This document shows positions 7,701 through 15,937 of a stretch of 64,000 nucleotides of DNA, piece by piece. A program made the translations under genes and the position numbers. The DNA comes from Kaistia defluvii (lineage in GTDB: Bacteria > Pseudomonadota > Alphaproteobacteria > Rhizobiales > Kaistiaceae). Every line of letters starts with the position of its first letter. Within the stretch, counting starts at the first letter, position 1. The stretch covers positions 2,170,001 through 2,234,000 of the forward strand of contig NZ_JBEPSM010000001.1 of assembly GCF_040548815.1 (NCBI RefSeq), written 5' to 3'. The notes below the pieces were generated by a model, which worked only from the letters and a program-made list of their open reading frames with translations, was not told the DNA's origin and searched no databases.

Positions 7701-9803
7701 TCAGCGGGTGAAGGAGATGACATTGCCCGCATCGACATTGATGATGTTGCCGGTCGACTTGTTGGACAGGTCGGCGGCGAGGAAATAGGCGGCCTCGGCG
7801 ATGTCTTCCGGGAACACGCTGCGCTTCAGGAGCGAGCGGTTGCGGTAGAACTCCTCGAGATCGTCCTCGCCGATCTTGTTGGATTCGGCGCGCTGCTGGC
7901 GCCACTCGCCCTGCCAGATCTTCGATCCGCGCAGCACCGCATCCGGGTTGATCGTGTTGACGCGGATGCCGAACGGCGCGCCTTCCAGCGCCAGGCAGCG
8001 GGCGAGATGGATCTCGGCCGCCTTGGCGGTGCAATAGGCGGAAGCGCCGGCCGACGCCGCGAGACCGTTCTTCGAGGCGATGAAGACGATCGAGCCGCCG
8101 AGCTTCTGGGTCTTCATGATCCGGTAGGCGGAGCGCGAGACGAGGAAGTAGCCGGTCGCCAGGATCGCGATGTTCTTGTCCCAGGTCTCCAGCGTCGTCT
8201 CCTCGAACGGCGCCGCCGACGAGATGCCGGCATTGGAGACGAGGATGTCGATGCCGCCAAATTCGATCAGCGTGTCGTGGAATGCCTTCTCGACAGCCGC
8301 TTCGCTGGTGACGTTGGCGATGACGCCGCGAATGTTGTCCTTGCCGAACTTGGCGCCGAGGCCCGAGACGGTCGTGTCGAGCGCGTTCTGGTCGATGTCG
8401 GCGATCATGACGACCGCGCCTTCCTGCAGGTAGCGGACGGCGGTGGCCGAACCGATGCCGCCGGCGCCGCCTGTGATGAAGGCGATGCGGCCAGCCAGCG
8501 ACTTCGCCTTCGGCATGCGCTGCAGCTTGGCTTCCTCGAGCAGCCAGTACTCGATATCGAAGGCTTCCTGCTCGTCGAGGCCGACATAGGTCGAGACCGT
8601 CGAGGCGCCGCGCATCACGTTGATGGCGTTGACGTAGAATTCGCCGGCGATCCGGGCGGTCGCCTTGTCGCGGGCAAAGGTGATCATGCCGACGCCGGGG
8701 ATCAGGTAGACGACGGCGTTGGGGTCGCGCATGGCCGGGCTGTTGGCATGCTTGCAGCGCTCGTAATAGGCGGCGTAATCGGCGCGATAGGCGTCGAGCG
8801 CACCGTCGAGGCCGGCGAGCACCTCATCGAGATTGTCCTTGGCCGGGTCGTAGTCGACGACCAGCGGACGGATCTTGGTGCGCAGGAAATGATCGGGGCA
8901 AGACGTGCCGAGGGCCGCCAATGCGCGAAGCTGAGCGGAATTGACGAATTCGAGCACGGCCGGCTGGTCGTCGAAATGACCGATCTTCGATTCCGTCTTG
9001 CCGATGCGGCCGCGGATCTGCGGCATCAGGGCGGCCGCCACGGCGCGGCGCTTGTCGGCGTCGAGGGACTGCGAGACGGCGCCGCCAAAGATCGGCTTGC
9101 CTTCCGTCTCCTTGGCGAACCACTCGATCGCCTTGTTGATGATCTCGAGCGTCAGCTCATAGGCGTCCTTGGAGGTATTGGCCCAGGTGAACAGGCCGTG
9201 GCTCTCGAGCACGACGCCCTTGGCGTTGGGGTTCTCGTTGGCGAACTTCGACAGCCACAGGCCGAGCTCGAAACCCGGGCGCTTCCAGGGCAGCCAGCCG
9301 ATGGTGTCGCCATAGATCTGCCGCGTCAGTTCCTTGGAATTCTGCGACGCGGCGATGGCGATGATCGCGTCCGGATGCATGTGGTCGACATGCTTGTAGG
9401 GGACGTAAGCGTGCAGCGCCGTGTCGATCGAGGCGGCGCGCGGGTTCAAATTGAACGTGCAGTGCGGCAGCAGGCCGACCATCTCGTCCTCGTGCTCGAG
9501 GCCGCGATAGATGCCCTTCAGCGCTTCGAGCTTGTCCTGGTAGAGGGTCGCGAAACCGTCAAGCTTCATCGAGCCGACATCGCCGCCCGAGCCCTTGACC
9601 CAGAGCACCGTGCCGTCCTCGCCGGAGAGCGGGTCCTTTTCGGTGACCTTGGCCGAGGTGTTGCCGCCGCCGAAATTGGTGATCCGCTTGTCGGAACCGA
9701 GCAGGTTCGAGCGATAGAGCAAAAGCTCGGATTCGCTGAGGCCGGCGGCCTTGGCGTCATCCCAGCGATTGTCGAGGCGGTGCGAGGAGGCGGGTGAGGT
9801 CAT
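7701..9803 (-). CDS. rhaD: Bifunctional rhamnulose-1-phosphate aldolase / short-chain alcohol dehydrogenase
   Basis: A 700-aa fusion protein. The N-terminal class II aldolase domain (residues about 20-400) has the zinc-ligand patch VDHMHPDAI near residue 140 and ESHGLFTW near 215. The C-terminal SDR domain starts near residue 430, with the nucleotide loop TGGAGGIG, NAG in VSNAGISS, and a catalytic YCTAK near residue 587. Known relatives split rhamnulose-1-phosphate (or the free sugar) to dihydroxyacetone (phosphate) and lactaldehyde, then oxidise or reduce the aldehyde. The ATG at 9803 is chosen over an upstream in-frame extension. It is the first gene of the leftward rha operon, divergent from the regulator. 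Confidence 0.93.
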   Translation of the reverse strand: MTSPASSHRLDNRWDDAKAAGLSESELLLYRSNLLGSDKRITNFGGGNTSAKVTEKDPLSGEDGTVLWVKGSGGDVGSMKLDGFATLYQDKLEALKGIYRGLEHEDEMVGLLPHCTFNLNPRAASIDTALHAYVPYKHVDHMHPDAIIAIAASQNSKELTRQIYGDTIGWLPWKRPGFELGLWLSKFANENPNAKGVVLESHGLFTWANTSKDAYELTLEIINKAIEWFAKETEGKPIFGGAVSQSLDADKRRAVAAALMPQIRGRIGKTESKIGHFDDQPAVLEFVNSAQLRALAALGTSCPDHFLRTKIRPLVVDYDPAKDNLDEVLAGLDGALDAYRADYAAYYERCKHANSPAMRDPNAVVYLIPGVGMITFARDKATARIAGEFYVNAINVMRGASTVSTYVGLDEQEAFDIEYWLLEEAKLQRMPKAKSLAGRIAFITGGAGGIGSATAVRYLQEGAVVMIADIDQNALDTTVSGLGAKFGKDNIRGVIANVTSEAAVEKAFHDTLIEFGGIDILVSNAGISSAAPFEETTLETWDKNIAILATGYFLVSRSAYRIMKTQKLGGSIVFIASKNGLAASAGASAYCTAKAAEIHLARCLALEGAPFGIRVNTINPDAVLRGSKIWQGEWRQQRAESNKIGEDDLEEFYRNRSLLKRSVFPEDIAEAAYFLAADLSNKSTGNIINVDAGNVISFTR

Positions 9804-9945
9804 GATCAAAGCTGCTCTTGATCGGTCGCCGCCGCGCAGATGCGAGCGCATTCGGATCGGCGAACCATCCACGGGGGACGTCGCTCGGCTTGGGAGCCGA
9901 GGACCACGCAATTGCGGATCATGATCTGTCAGCAGCTTCGGGCTT

Positions 9946-10050
9946 TGTCAATCAAAAGCGGTCAGATACTAGTCATATCGCAGCGCAATATGATCGATAA
10001 TGATCCTTTTGCGTCGCATCATTATCGATGATGATCGTTTTTGATTGACA
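9946..10050. promoter_or_regulatory. Divergent rha control region with outward TTGATTGACA elements
   Basis: The intergenic region between rhaD and the DeoR gene is AT-rich. A 12-bp inverted pair frames it: TGTCAATCAAAA at 9946-9957 and TTTTGATTGACA at 10039-10050. Each contains an outward-pointing TTGACA, a match to the -35 consensus. Convincing -10 boxes are not obvious, so the promoter assignment is inference from the symmetry. Confidence 0.5.
9993..10029. promoter_or_regulatory. Probable operator of the rhamnose DeoR-type regulator
   Basis: A perfect 12-bp inverted repeat, ATCGATAATGAT at 9993-10004 and ATCATTATCGAT at 10018-10029, with a 13-bp spacer, lies midway between the divergent genes. 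Additional partial copies (GATGATGATCG, GACAATCATCGG) follow on the right. DeoR regulators commonly bind such paired sites; binding here is inferred. Confidence 0.6.
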
Positions 10051-10093
10051 ATCATCGGAAAGCTTGGAAAATCCCGGCCAGTCGGAGGGTCGC

Positions 10094-10885
10094 ATGCACG
10101 AAATCGAGCGTCACAGGATCATCCTCGGCGAGGTGGCCGAGCGCCCCGTCGTCACGGTGGCGCAGCTCGTCGGCCTCACCGGCGCCTCCGAGGCAACGAT
10201 CCGTCGCGACATCACCGCGCTCAACGATGTCGGCCAGCTGCGCAAGGTGCGCGGCGGCGCCGAACGGCTGCATGGCGAGAACGGCATCGGCAGCCTGATG
10301 ACGCCGGCCTTCGAGGAAACACGGCTGCAGAACCTCGCCGCCAAGCGGGCGATCGCACGGGCCGCCGCCGCCTTGGTCGAGGACGGTGAATCCATCATCG
10401 TCAATGGCGGCACGACCACCTATTGCCTCGGCCCCTATATCGCCGAGCGCAAGCTGCGCGTGCTGACCAATTCGCTCGATCTCGCGCTCTACCTGATCGC
10501 CAATGGCGATTGCCAGGTCGTGCTGCCCGGCGGCGACGTGCATCGCGAGCAGCGCATGGTCGTCAGCCCCTATACCAGCGACACCGTCATCGAGCATTTC
10601 TATGCCGGGAAGTATTTCCTCGGCGCCCATGCCATCCGCCGCCAGGGCCTGATCGAGGGCGATCCCGTCCTGATCAAGGCCGAACAGAAGATGCTGAAGC
10701 AGGCCGAGGAAGTGATCGCGCTGGTCGACGGCTCGAAGTTCCAGCCGCGCGGCAGCCTGATCCTCTGTCCGCTGACCCAGCTCGACCGGGTCATCACGGA
10801 CAGTTCCGCCCCGCAGGAAGCCTGCGACATGCTGCGGGACGCCGGCGTCATCGTCGACGTCGTGGAGGTCCCGCCGGAAAGCTGA
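10094..10885 (+). CDS. rhaR: DeoR/GlpR-family transcriptional regulator of rhamnose catabolism
   Basis: A 263-aa repressor-type regulator. The N-terminal winged helix-turn-helix is VTVAQLVGLTGASEATIRRD (about residues 17-37), followed by the family signature VRGGAE. The C-terminal DeoR sugar-phosphate sensing domain contains IIVNGGTTTYCLGPYI and VLPGGDVHREQRMVVSP. The ATG at 10094 has CGGAGGG upstream; a TTG ten codons earlier lacks one. Its position at the head of the transporter operon and divergent from rhaD matches rhaR of Rhizobium leguminosarum, so it probably senses a phosphorylated rhamnose intermediate and controls both directions. Confidence 0.88.
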   Translation: MHEIERHRIILGEVAERPVVTVAQLVGLTGASEATIRRDITALNDVGQLRKVRGGAERLHGENGIGSLMTPAFEETRLQNLAAKRAIARAAAALVEDGESIIVNGGTTTYCLGPYIAERKLRVLTNSLDLALYLIANGDCQVVLPGGDVHREQRMVVSPYTSDTVIEHFYAGKYFLGAHAIRRQGLIEGDPVLIKAEQKMLKQAEEVIALVDGSKFQPRGSLILCPLTQLDRVITDSSAPQEACDMLRDAGVIVDVVEVPPES

Positions 10886-10958
10886 TGCCCGCACACCCCG
10901 CCAATCCCGGCCAATAAGAATCGGCGCAAAGCCGAACATTCAAGGGAAACGCCACGTT

Positions 10959-12467
10959 ATGCAGCCGATCCTCGCACTCGACGGGGTCTCGAAGTCGTTC
11001 GCCGGCGTTCACGCGCTGAAGAGCGTCTCCTTCGATGTCCGACCGGGCGAAGTGCATGCGCTTATGGGAGAGAACGGCGCGGGAAAGTCGACGCTGATCA
11101 AGGTCATGGCCGGCGTCCATGCCCCCGATAGCGGCGACATCCGCGTCAATGGCGAGGTCGTGCGCTTCGCCTCGCCGCGCGAGGCCCGCGCCGCCGGCAT
11201 CGCCACGGTCTACCAGGAACTCCTGCTCTTCCCCGAGCTCTCGGTCGCCGAAAACATCTTTCTCGGCCACGCGCCGCGCACCACGATGAACGCCCTCGAC
11301 TGGCCGAAGATGCGCAACGAGGCGCGCCGGCTGCTCGATGACCTCGATAGCCACGACCTCGATGTCGATGCCCGCGTCGGCAGCCTCTCGGTCGCCAACC
11401 GCCAGCGCGTCGAGATCGCCAAGGCGCTGTCGCAGGACGCCCGCGTGCTGATCATGGACGAGCCGACGGCGGCGCTTGCCGATGCCGATGCGCGCCGGCT
11501 GATGGATGTCGTGCGCCGCCTGCGCGATCGCGGCGTCGCCATCGTCTATGTCTCGCACCGCATGCCCGAGATCTTCGCGCTTGCCACCCGCGTCTCGGTG
11601 CTGCGCGACGGCGCCTATGTCGGCACCAGCGATATCGGCGACATCACCGAGGCCGAACTGGTCTCGATGATGGTCGGCCGCCCCGTCGACCAGCTGTTCC
11701 CGAAGGCCAATACCGAGATCGGCGCGACCGTTCTGGAACTGCGCAATGTCGGCTATCGCGACGAAATCGAGAACATTTCGCTGACGCTGCGCGCCGGCGA
11801 GATCGTCGGCATTGCCGGCCTGATCGGATCGGGCCGCACCGAACTGGCGCTGACCATGTTCGGCATCACGCCGGCGACCTCAGGCGAAATCCTGCTCGAC
11901 GGCAAGCCGATCGCCATCACCAGCCCGAAACAGGCGCGCGACCTCGGCATCGCCTATGTGCCGGAAGATCGCGGCCTGCAGGGCCTGATCAAGTCGCAGA
12001 CCATCCGCGAAAACCTGTCACTGTCGCTGCTCGACAGGATCTCGACGGCCAGCATCATCAACCGCGCCAAGGAATCGAGCCTGGCGCGCGAACTGATCAA
12101 GCGCTTCGGCATCCGCGCCCGTGGCCCGGAACAGCGGGTCCGCCAGCTTTCCGGCGGCAACCAGCAGAAGGTCGTGCTGGCCAAATGGGTGGCGACGGAG
12201 CCGCGCGTGCTGATCATGGACGAGCCGACGCGCGGCATCGACGTCGGCGCCAAGGCGGAAATCCACGCGCTGATGAGCCGGCTCGCCGGCCAGGGCCTCG
12301 CCGTGCTGATGATCTCCAGCGAGCTGCCGGAAGTTCTCGGCATGAGCGACCGCGTGCTGGTCATGAACAATGGCCGCATCGTTGCAGAATTCGACCGCGC
12401 GCATGCGACGCCCGACAGCGTCGGCACCGCCATGATGCAGACCCAGACGCTGGCGGAGGTGGCGTGA
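10959..12467 (+). CDS. rhaT: Rhamnose ABC transporter ATP-binding protein (duplicated ATPase)
   Basis: A 502-aa protein with two fused ATPase halves of the ribose/rhamnose importer class. Half one has Walker A GENGAGKST near residue 37, the signature LSVANRQRVEIAKAL and Walker B LIMDEPTAAL. Half two has the degenerate Walker A GLIGSGRTEL near 287, the signature LSGGNQQKVVLAKW and LIMDEPTRGIDVG. It energises uptake with the two permeases downstream. Its TGA stop shares one base with the ATG of the next gene, indicating translational coupling. Confidence 0.93.
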   Translation: MQPILALDGVSKSFAGVHALKSVSFDVRPGEVHALMGENGAGKSTLIKVMAGVHAPDSGDIRVNGEVVRFASPREARAAGIATVYQELLLFPELSVAENIFLGHAPRTTMNALDWPKMRNEARRLLDDLDSHDLDVDARVGSLSVANRQRVEIAKALSQDARVLIMDEPTAALADADARRLMDVVRRLRDRGVAIVYVSHRMPEIFALATRVSVLRDGAYVGTSDIGDITEAELVSMMVGRPVDQLFPKANTEIGATVLELRNVGYRDEIENISLTLRAGEIVGIAGLIGSGRTELALTMFGITPATSGEILLDGKPIAITSPKQARDLGIAYVPEDRGLQGLIKSQTIRENLSLSLLDRISTASIINRAKESSLARELIKRFGIRARGPEQRVRQLSGGNQQKVVLAKWVATEPRVLIMDEPTRGIDVGAKAEIHALMSRLAGQGLAVLMISSELPEVLGMSDRVLVMNNGRIVAEFDRAHATPDSVGTAMMQTQTLAEVA

Positions 12468-13453
12468 TGTCGATGTCCGCGCCCGCCGCCGCCCGTCCCG
12501 CCCCGCCAATGCGCCTGCTGAAACGCGTCGCCGCCTATGGCCAGGAATTCATCCTGCTCGGCGCCATCGCCGCGCTGTTCATCGTCGTTGGCATCATCAG
12601 CCCACGCTTCTTCGGCGCCAACAACATCTCCAACATCTTCGCCGGCAACGCCTACATCGCCGTCGCGGCGATCGGCATGTCGCTGGTCATCATCTCCGGC
12701 CATATCGACGTTGCCGTCGGCTCGTTGATCGGTGTGCTGGCGACGATTTCGGGCCTGCTGGCGGTCAACGGCTATCCGATCTGGCTCGCCTGGCTGGCGC
12801 CCGTGCTCATCGGCATCGTCGTCAATGCCGGCGTCGGGTCTCTGGTCGCCTATCTCCGCATCCCGTCCATCGTCGTGACGCTCGGCATGCTGTCGATCCT
12901 CAAGGGCGGGCTGATCAGCGTCACCGCCGGCGCCTGGATTACCAATCTGCCCGAGGATTACCTGATCGCGCAGTTCCGCTTGCTCGGCGTGCCCTCGCCG
13001 GTCTGGTTCATGGTGATCCTGACGGCCTTGGTCGCCTTCTGGATGCGCTATTCCAGCTTCGGCCGGACGATCTACGCCATCGGCGGCAATGTCGAGGCCG
13101 CGCGCGTCGCCGGCATCCAGGTCGAGCGCTCGACGGTGATCGTCTTCGCCATCCACGGCGCCTTCGCCGGCATAGCGGCGGTACTGTTCGCGACCCAGCT
13201 GCAGGTGATCCAGTCGACCGTGCCGCCCAATCTGGAGCTGACCGTGATCACCGCCTCCGTCGTCGGCGGCGTCTCGATCCTTGGCGGCACCGGCACGGTC
13301 ATCGGCTCGACGCTCGCCGCGATCCTGTTCGCCGCGATCGCCTCCTCGCTCATCTTCCTCAACGTCTCCGCCTATTGGCTGCGCTCGGTGCAGGGTCTGC
13401 TGATCCTCATCACCGTGCTCGCCGACATGGCGCGTCGACGCCGGCTCCGGTGA
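12467..13453 (+). CDS. rhaP: Rhamnose ABC transporter permease 1
   Basis: A 328-aa BPD_transp_2 family permease with about 8-10 hydrophobic helices. Family landmarks are MSLVIISGHIDVAVGSLIG near the middle of the first half, YAIGGNVEAARVAGI in the cytoplasmic coupling loop, and ASVVGGVSILGGTGTVIGS near the C-terminus. The start ATG overlaps the TGA of the ATPase gene (TGATG). It should pair with the following permease to form a heterodimeric channel. Confidence 0.93.
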   Translation: MSMSAPAAARPAPPMRLLKRVAAYGQEFILLGAIAALFIVVGIISPRFFGANNISNIFAGNAYIAVAAIGMSLVIISGHIDVAVGSLIGVLATISGLLAVNGYPIWLAWLAPVLIGIVVNAGVGSLVAYLRIPSIVVTLGMLSILKGGLISVTAGAWITNLPEDYLIAQFRLLGVPSPVWFMVILTALVAFWMRYSSFGRTIYAIGGNVEAARVAGIQVERSTVIVFAIHGAFAGIAAVLFATQLQVIQSTVPPNLELTVITASVVGGVSILGGTGTVIGSTLAAILFAAIASSLIFLNVSAYWLRSVQGLLILITVLADMARRRRLR

Positions 13454-13460
13454 CGTTCCG

Positions 13461-14411
13461 ATGACCGCAACCCTTCGCTCCCTGCTTCGGCACGAGACGA
13501 TCCTCGCCATCCTCCTGGTCATCGTGCTCGCCGCGCTGGCGACCCAGTCGGATCGCTTCTTCACCACCGCCAACCTGCTCAACCAGGGCCGGCTCATGAC
13601 CGAGGTCGGGCTGGTCGCGCTGGCGATGACCTTCGTCATCGTCACCGGCGGCATCGATCTCTCGGTCGGCTCGATCCTGGGCCTGACCGCGATCCTGCTC
13701 GGCGTGTTCTGGCACAATCTCGGCCTGCCGCTGCCGGCCGCCATGGTGCTGGCCGTGCTCGCCGGTGGCATTGGCGGCCTGATCAACGGGCTGATCATCA
13801 CCCGCTTCAAGGTGCCGCCGCTGATCGCGACGCTGGCGACGCTCGCGCTCTATCGCGGGCTTGCCGAGGGCATCAGCCAGGCCCGCTCGGTGCGTGGCTA
13901 TCCGGAATGGTTCTTCGTGCTCGGCCAGGGCGAGGTCTGGGGCGTGCCGACGCAGCTCTGGATCCTCGGCGTGCTCGTCATCATCGCCGCCGTCATCCTC
14001 GGCCTCACCACCTTCGGCCGCGCCACCTACGCGACCGGCGCCAACGAAACCGGCGCGCGCTTCTCCGGCATCGGCGTCGATCGCACCAAGATGCTGATCT
14101 ACACCGCCTCCGGCCTTGTCGCCGGCGTGGCCGGCGTCATCTTCGTCTCGCGCGTCTCGACGACACGTTCCGACATGGGCACCGGGCTGGAGCTCGATGT
14201 CATCACGGCCGTGGTTCTGGGCGGCACGTCGATCTTCGGCGGCCGCGGCACCATCATCGGCACCGTCCTCGGCCTCATCCTGATGCAGGCGCTGAAGAAC
14301 GGTCTCGCTCTGTCCGGGGTCAAGGGAGACGGCACCATCGTCGTCATCGGCCTCGTGCTCATACTCGCGATCGTCGCGAGCAACATCTTCAGCCGCAACG
14401 GTGACGGCTGA
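13461..14411 (+). CDS. rhaQ: Rhamnose ABC transporter permease 2
   Basis: A 316-aa permease of the same family as its upstream neighbour, seven bases behind it. The landmarks are MTFVIVTGGIDLSVGSILG, YATGANETGARFSGI in the coupling loop and AVVLGGTSIFGGRGTIIGT. It forms the second half of the channel. The operon order regulator-ATPase-permease-permease-binding protein differs from R. leguminosarum, where the binding-protein gene comes before the ATPase. Confidence 0.93.
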   Translation: MTATLRSLLRHETILAILLVIVLAALATQSDRFFTTANLLNQGRLMTEVGLVALAMTFVIVTGGIDLSVGSILGLTAILLGVFWHNLGLPLPAAMVLAVLAGGIGGLINGLIITRFKVPPLIATLATLALYRGLAEGISQARSVRGYPEWFFVLGQGEVWGVPTQLWILGVLVIIAAVILGLTTFGRATYATGANETGARFSGIGVDRTKMLIYTASGLVAGVAGVIFVSRVSTTRSDMGTGLELDVITAVVLGGTSIFGGRGTIIGTVLGLILMQALKNGLALSGVKGDGTIVVIGLVLILAIVASNIFSRNGDG

Positions 14412-14479
14412 TCGGGAGGAGACGATCGGGTCTCGCCGTAACAAAAAAGACCCGTCGTCATTTTGGAGGAGAAGAGCAA

Positions 14480-15586
14480 ATGCTGAAGAGAACCCTAGCC
14501 CTGGCGATCGGACTGAGCCTCGGCGTGAGCAGTGCGGCCCTCGCCGCGACCTGGACCGGCGGCGACGACCTGCCGACCAACCCGCTCGCCTGCGACGGCA
14601 CGGCCGCGGCTCCCGTCGCCAAGCCCTATGATGGCGGCGAAGTCACCAACCAGCCTGATCGCAAAGGCAAGCCGATCAAGGTCGTCGACGTGCCGAAGCT
14701 GATCGGCATCGGCTATTTCAATGCCACCTCGAAGGGCATTGCCGACGCCGCCAAGGAACTGGGCAATGTCGACGCCAAGACGGACGGCCCGACCCAGGCG
14801 AACATCGACCAGCAGATCTCGTTCATCGACAACTACATCACGTCGGGCGTCGACGGCATCCTGTTCGCCGCCAACGATCCCGTCGCGATCGCACCGGTGC
14901 TGAAGAAGGCGCTCGCCGCCGGCATCAACGTCGTCGGCTATGACGCCAACTCCGAGCCGAACGCCCGCCAGTGGTTCGTCAACCAGGCCGAGTTCAACGG
15001 CATCGCCAAGTCGCTGGTCGACAACATGGCGAAGGAAATCGGAGAGGACGGCTCGTTCGCCATCGTCACCTCGACCTTCACCACGCCGAACCAGGCGCGC
15101 TGGATCTCCGAGATGGCCGCCTATCAGGAGAAGTGCCATCCCAAGATGAAGTGGCTGGAGACGGTCGAGGCGCAGGAAGACAACGTCCTGTCCTTCAACC
15201 AGGCCACGACGCTGATCAACAAGCATGGCGCGGATCTCAAGGGCATCTTCGGCATGACCTCGGTCGCGACCCCGGCTTCCGCCGAGGCCGTCACCCAGGC
15301 CGGCCAGTGCGGCAAGGTCGCCGTCATCGGCCTCGCCACGCCGAACGCGATGAAGCCCTATGTCGCCAAGGATTGCGTCAAGTCGGTCGTGCTCTGGAAC
15401 CCCGTCGATCTCGGCTACGCAGCAATGTACACGCTGCGCGCCGCCGCCGATGGCGACCTGAAGCCCGGCGCGACCTCGGTCAAGGCCGGCAAGCTCGGTG
15501 AACTCCAGGTGATCAACGGCTCCGAGATCCTGCTCGGCGCGCCCTACACCTTCACCAAGGAAAACATCAACGACTTCGACTTCTAG
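14480..15586 (+). CDS. rhaS: Rhamnose ABC transporter periplasmic binding protein
   Basis: A 368-aa secreted protein with the signal peptide MLKRTLALAIGLSLGVSSAALA and a periplasmic-binding-protein-like type I sugar-binding fold. Visible motifs are IGIGYFNATSKGIADAAKELG, DGILFAANDPVAIAPVLKKA and INVVGYDANSEPNARQW. GGAGGAGAAG precedes the ATG. It is the last gene of the transporter block, and a strong hairpin terminator follows. Confidence 0.92.
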   Translation: MLKRTLALAIGLSLGVSSAALAATWTGGDDLPTNPLACDGTAAAPVAKPYDGGEVTNQPDRKGKPIKVVDVPKLIGIGYFNATSKGIADAAKELGNVDAKTDGPTQANIDQQISFIDNYITSGVDGILFAANDPVAIAPVLKKALAAGINVVGYDANSEPNARQWFVNQAEFNGIAKSLVDNMAKEIGEDGSFAIVTSTFTTPNQARWISEMAAYQEKCHPKMKWLETVEAQEDNVLSFNQATTLINKHGADLKGIFGMTSVATPASAEAVTQAGQCGKVAVIGLATPNAMKPYVAKDCVKSVVLWNPVDLGYAAMYTLRAAADGDLKPGATSVKAGKLGELQVINGSEILLGAPYTFTKENINDFDF

Positions 15587-15600
15587 TCGAGGCTTCTCTG

Positions 15601-15637
15601 ACGCGGGGCATGGTTGGCCATGCCCCGCGTTTCTCTT
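15601..15637 (+). terminator. Terminator after rhaS
   Basis: A perfect 13-bp stem, ACGCGGGGCATGG and CCATGCCCCGCGT (15601-15613, 15618-15630), with a TTGG loop followed by TTCTCTTT. It lies 15 bases past the rhaS stop and would separate transporter from kinase transcripts, at least partly. Confidence 0.8.
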
Positions 15638-15706
15638 TGAGAGAGTCCCGACGAACTCCCCGAGAGGACTTCCGCCCATCCATGCAGGCCGCTCTGCAGC
15701 GCCAAT

Positions 15707-15838
15707 CTTCATCATCCTGAGGTGCTTCGCGCAGCGAAGCCTCGAAGGACGCACTGCCCTGGGGCGGGTCTATTTCAGGATTGCACCGATGCCCTGCGTC
15801 CTTTCGAGGCCGCCTGACGGCGGCACCTCAGGATGAAG
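15707..15838. repeat. Large imperfect inverted-repeat element (CTTCATCATCCTGAGG type)
   Basis: The left arm (15707-15752, CTTCATCATCCTGAGGTGC, then CTCGAAGGACGCA) pairs with the right arm (15795-15838, TGCGTCCTTTCGAGG, then CACCTCAGGATGAAG). Smaller hairpins lie inside each arm (GCTTCGCGCAGCGAAGC; GCCGCCTGACGGCGGC). It occupies the gap between rhaS and the second aldolase and is probably a non-coding palindromic repeat. Confidence 0.7.
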
Positions 15839-15872
15839 AGATCGAGACTTGCAGGACGGCCTTCAACCGTTG

Positions 15873-15903
15873 CTCCGACCTCTCCCTGGGGGAGAAGTAA
15901 AAG
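15873..15903 (+). repeat. Solo half-copy of the CTCTCCCTGAGGGAG repeat
   Basis: GCTCCGACCTCTCCCTGGG, then GGAGAAGTAAAAG. This matches one arm of the larger elements at 20169-20426, 27028-27153 and 41503-41668. Confidence 0.55.
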
Positions 15904-15937
15904 AGCGCGCTACCACCTATCCATCCGGAGCCGGAAC

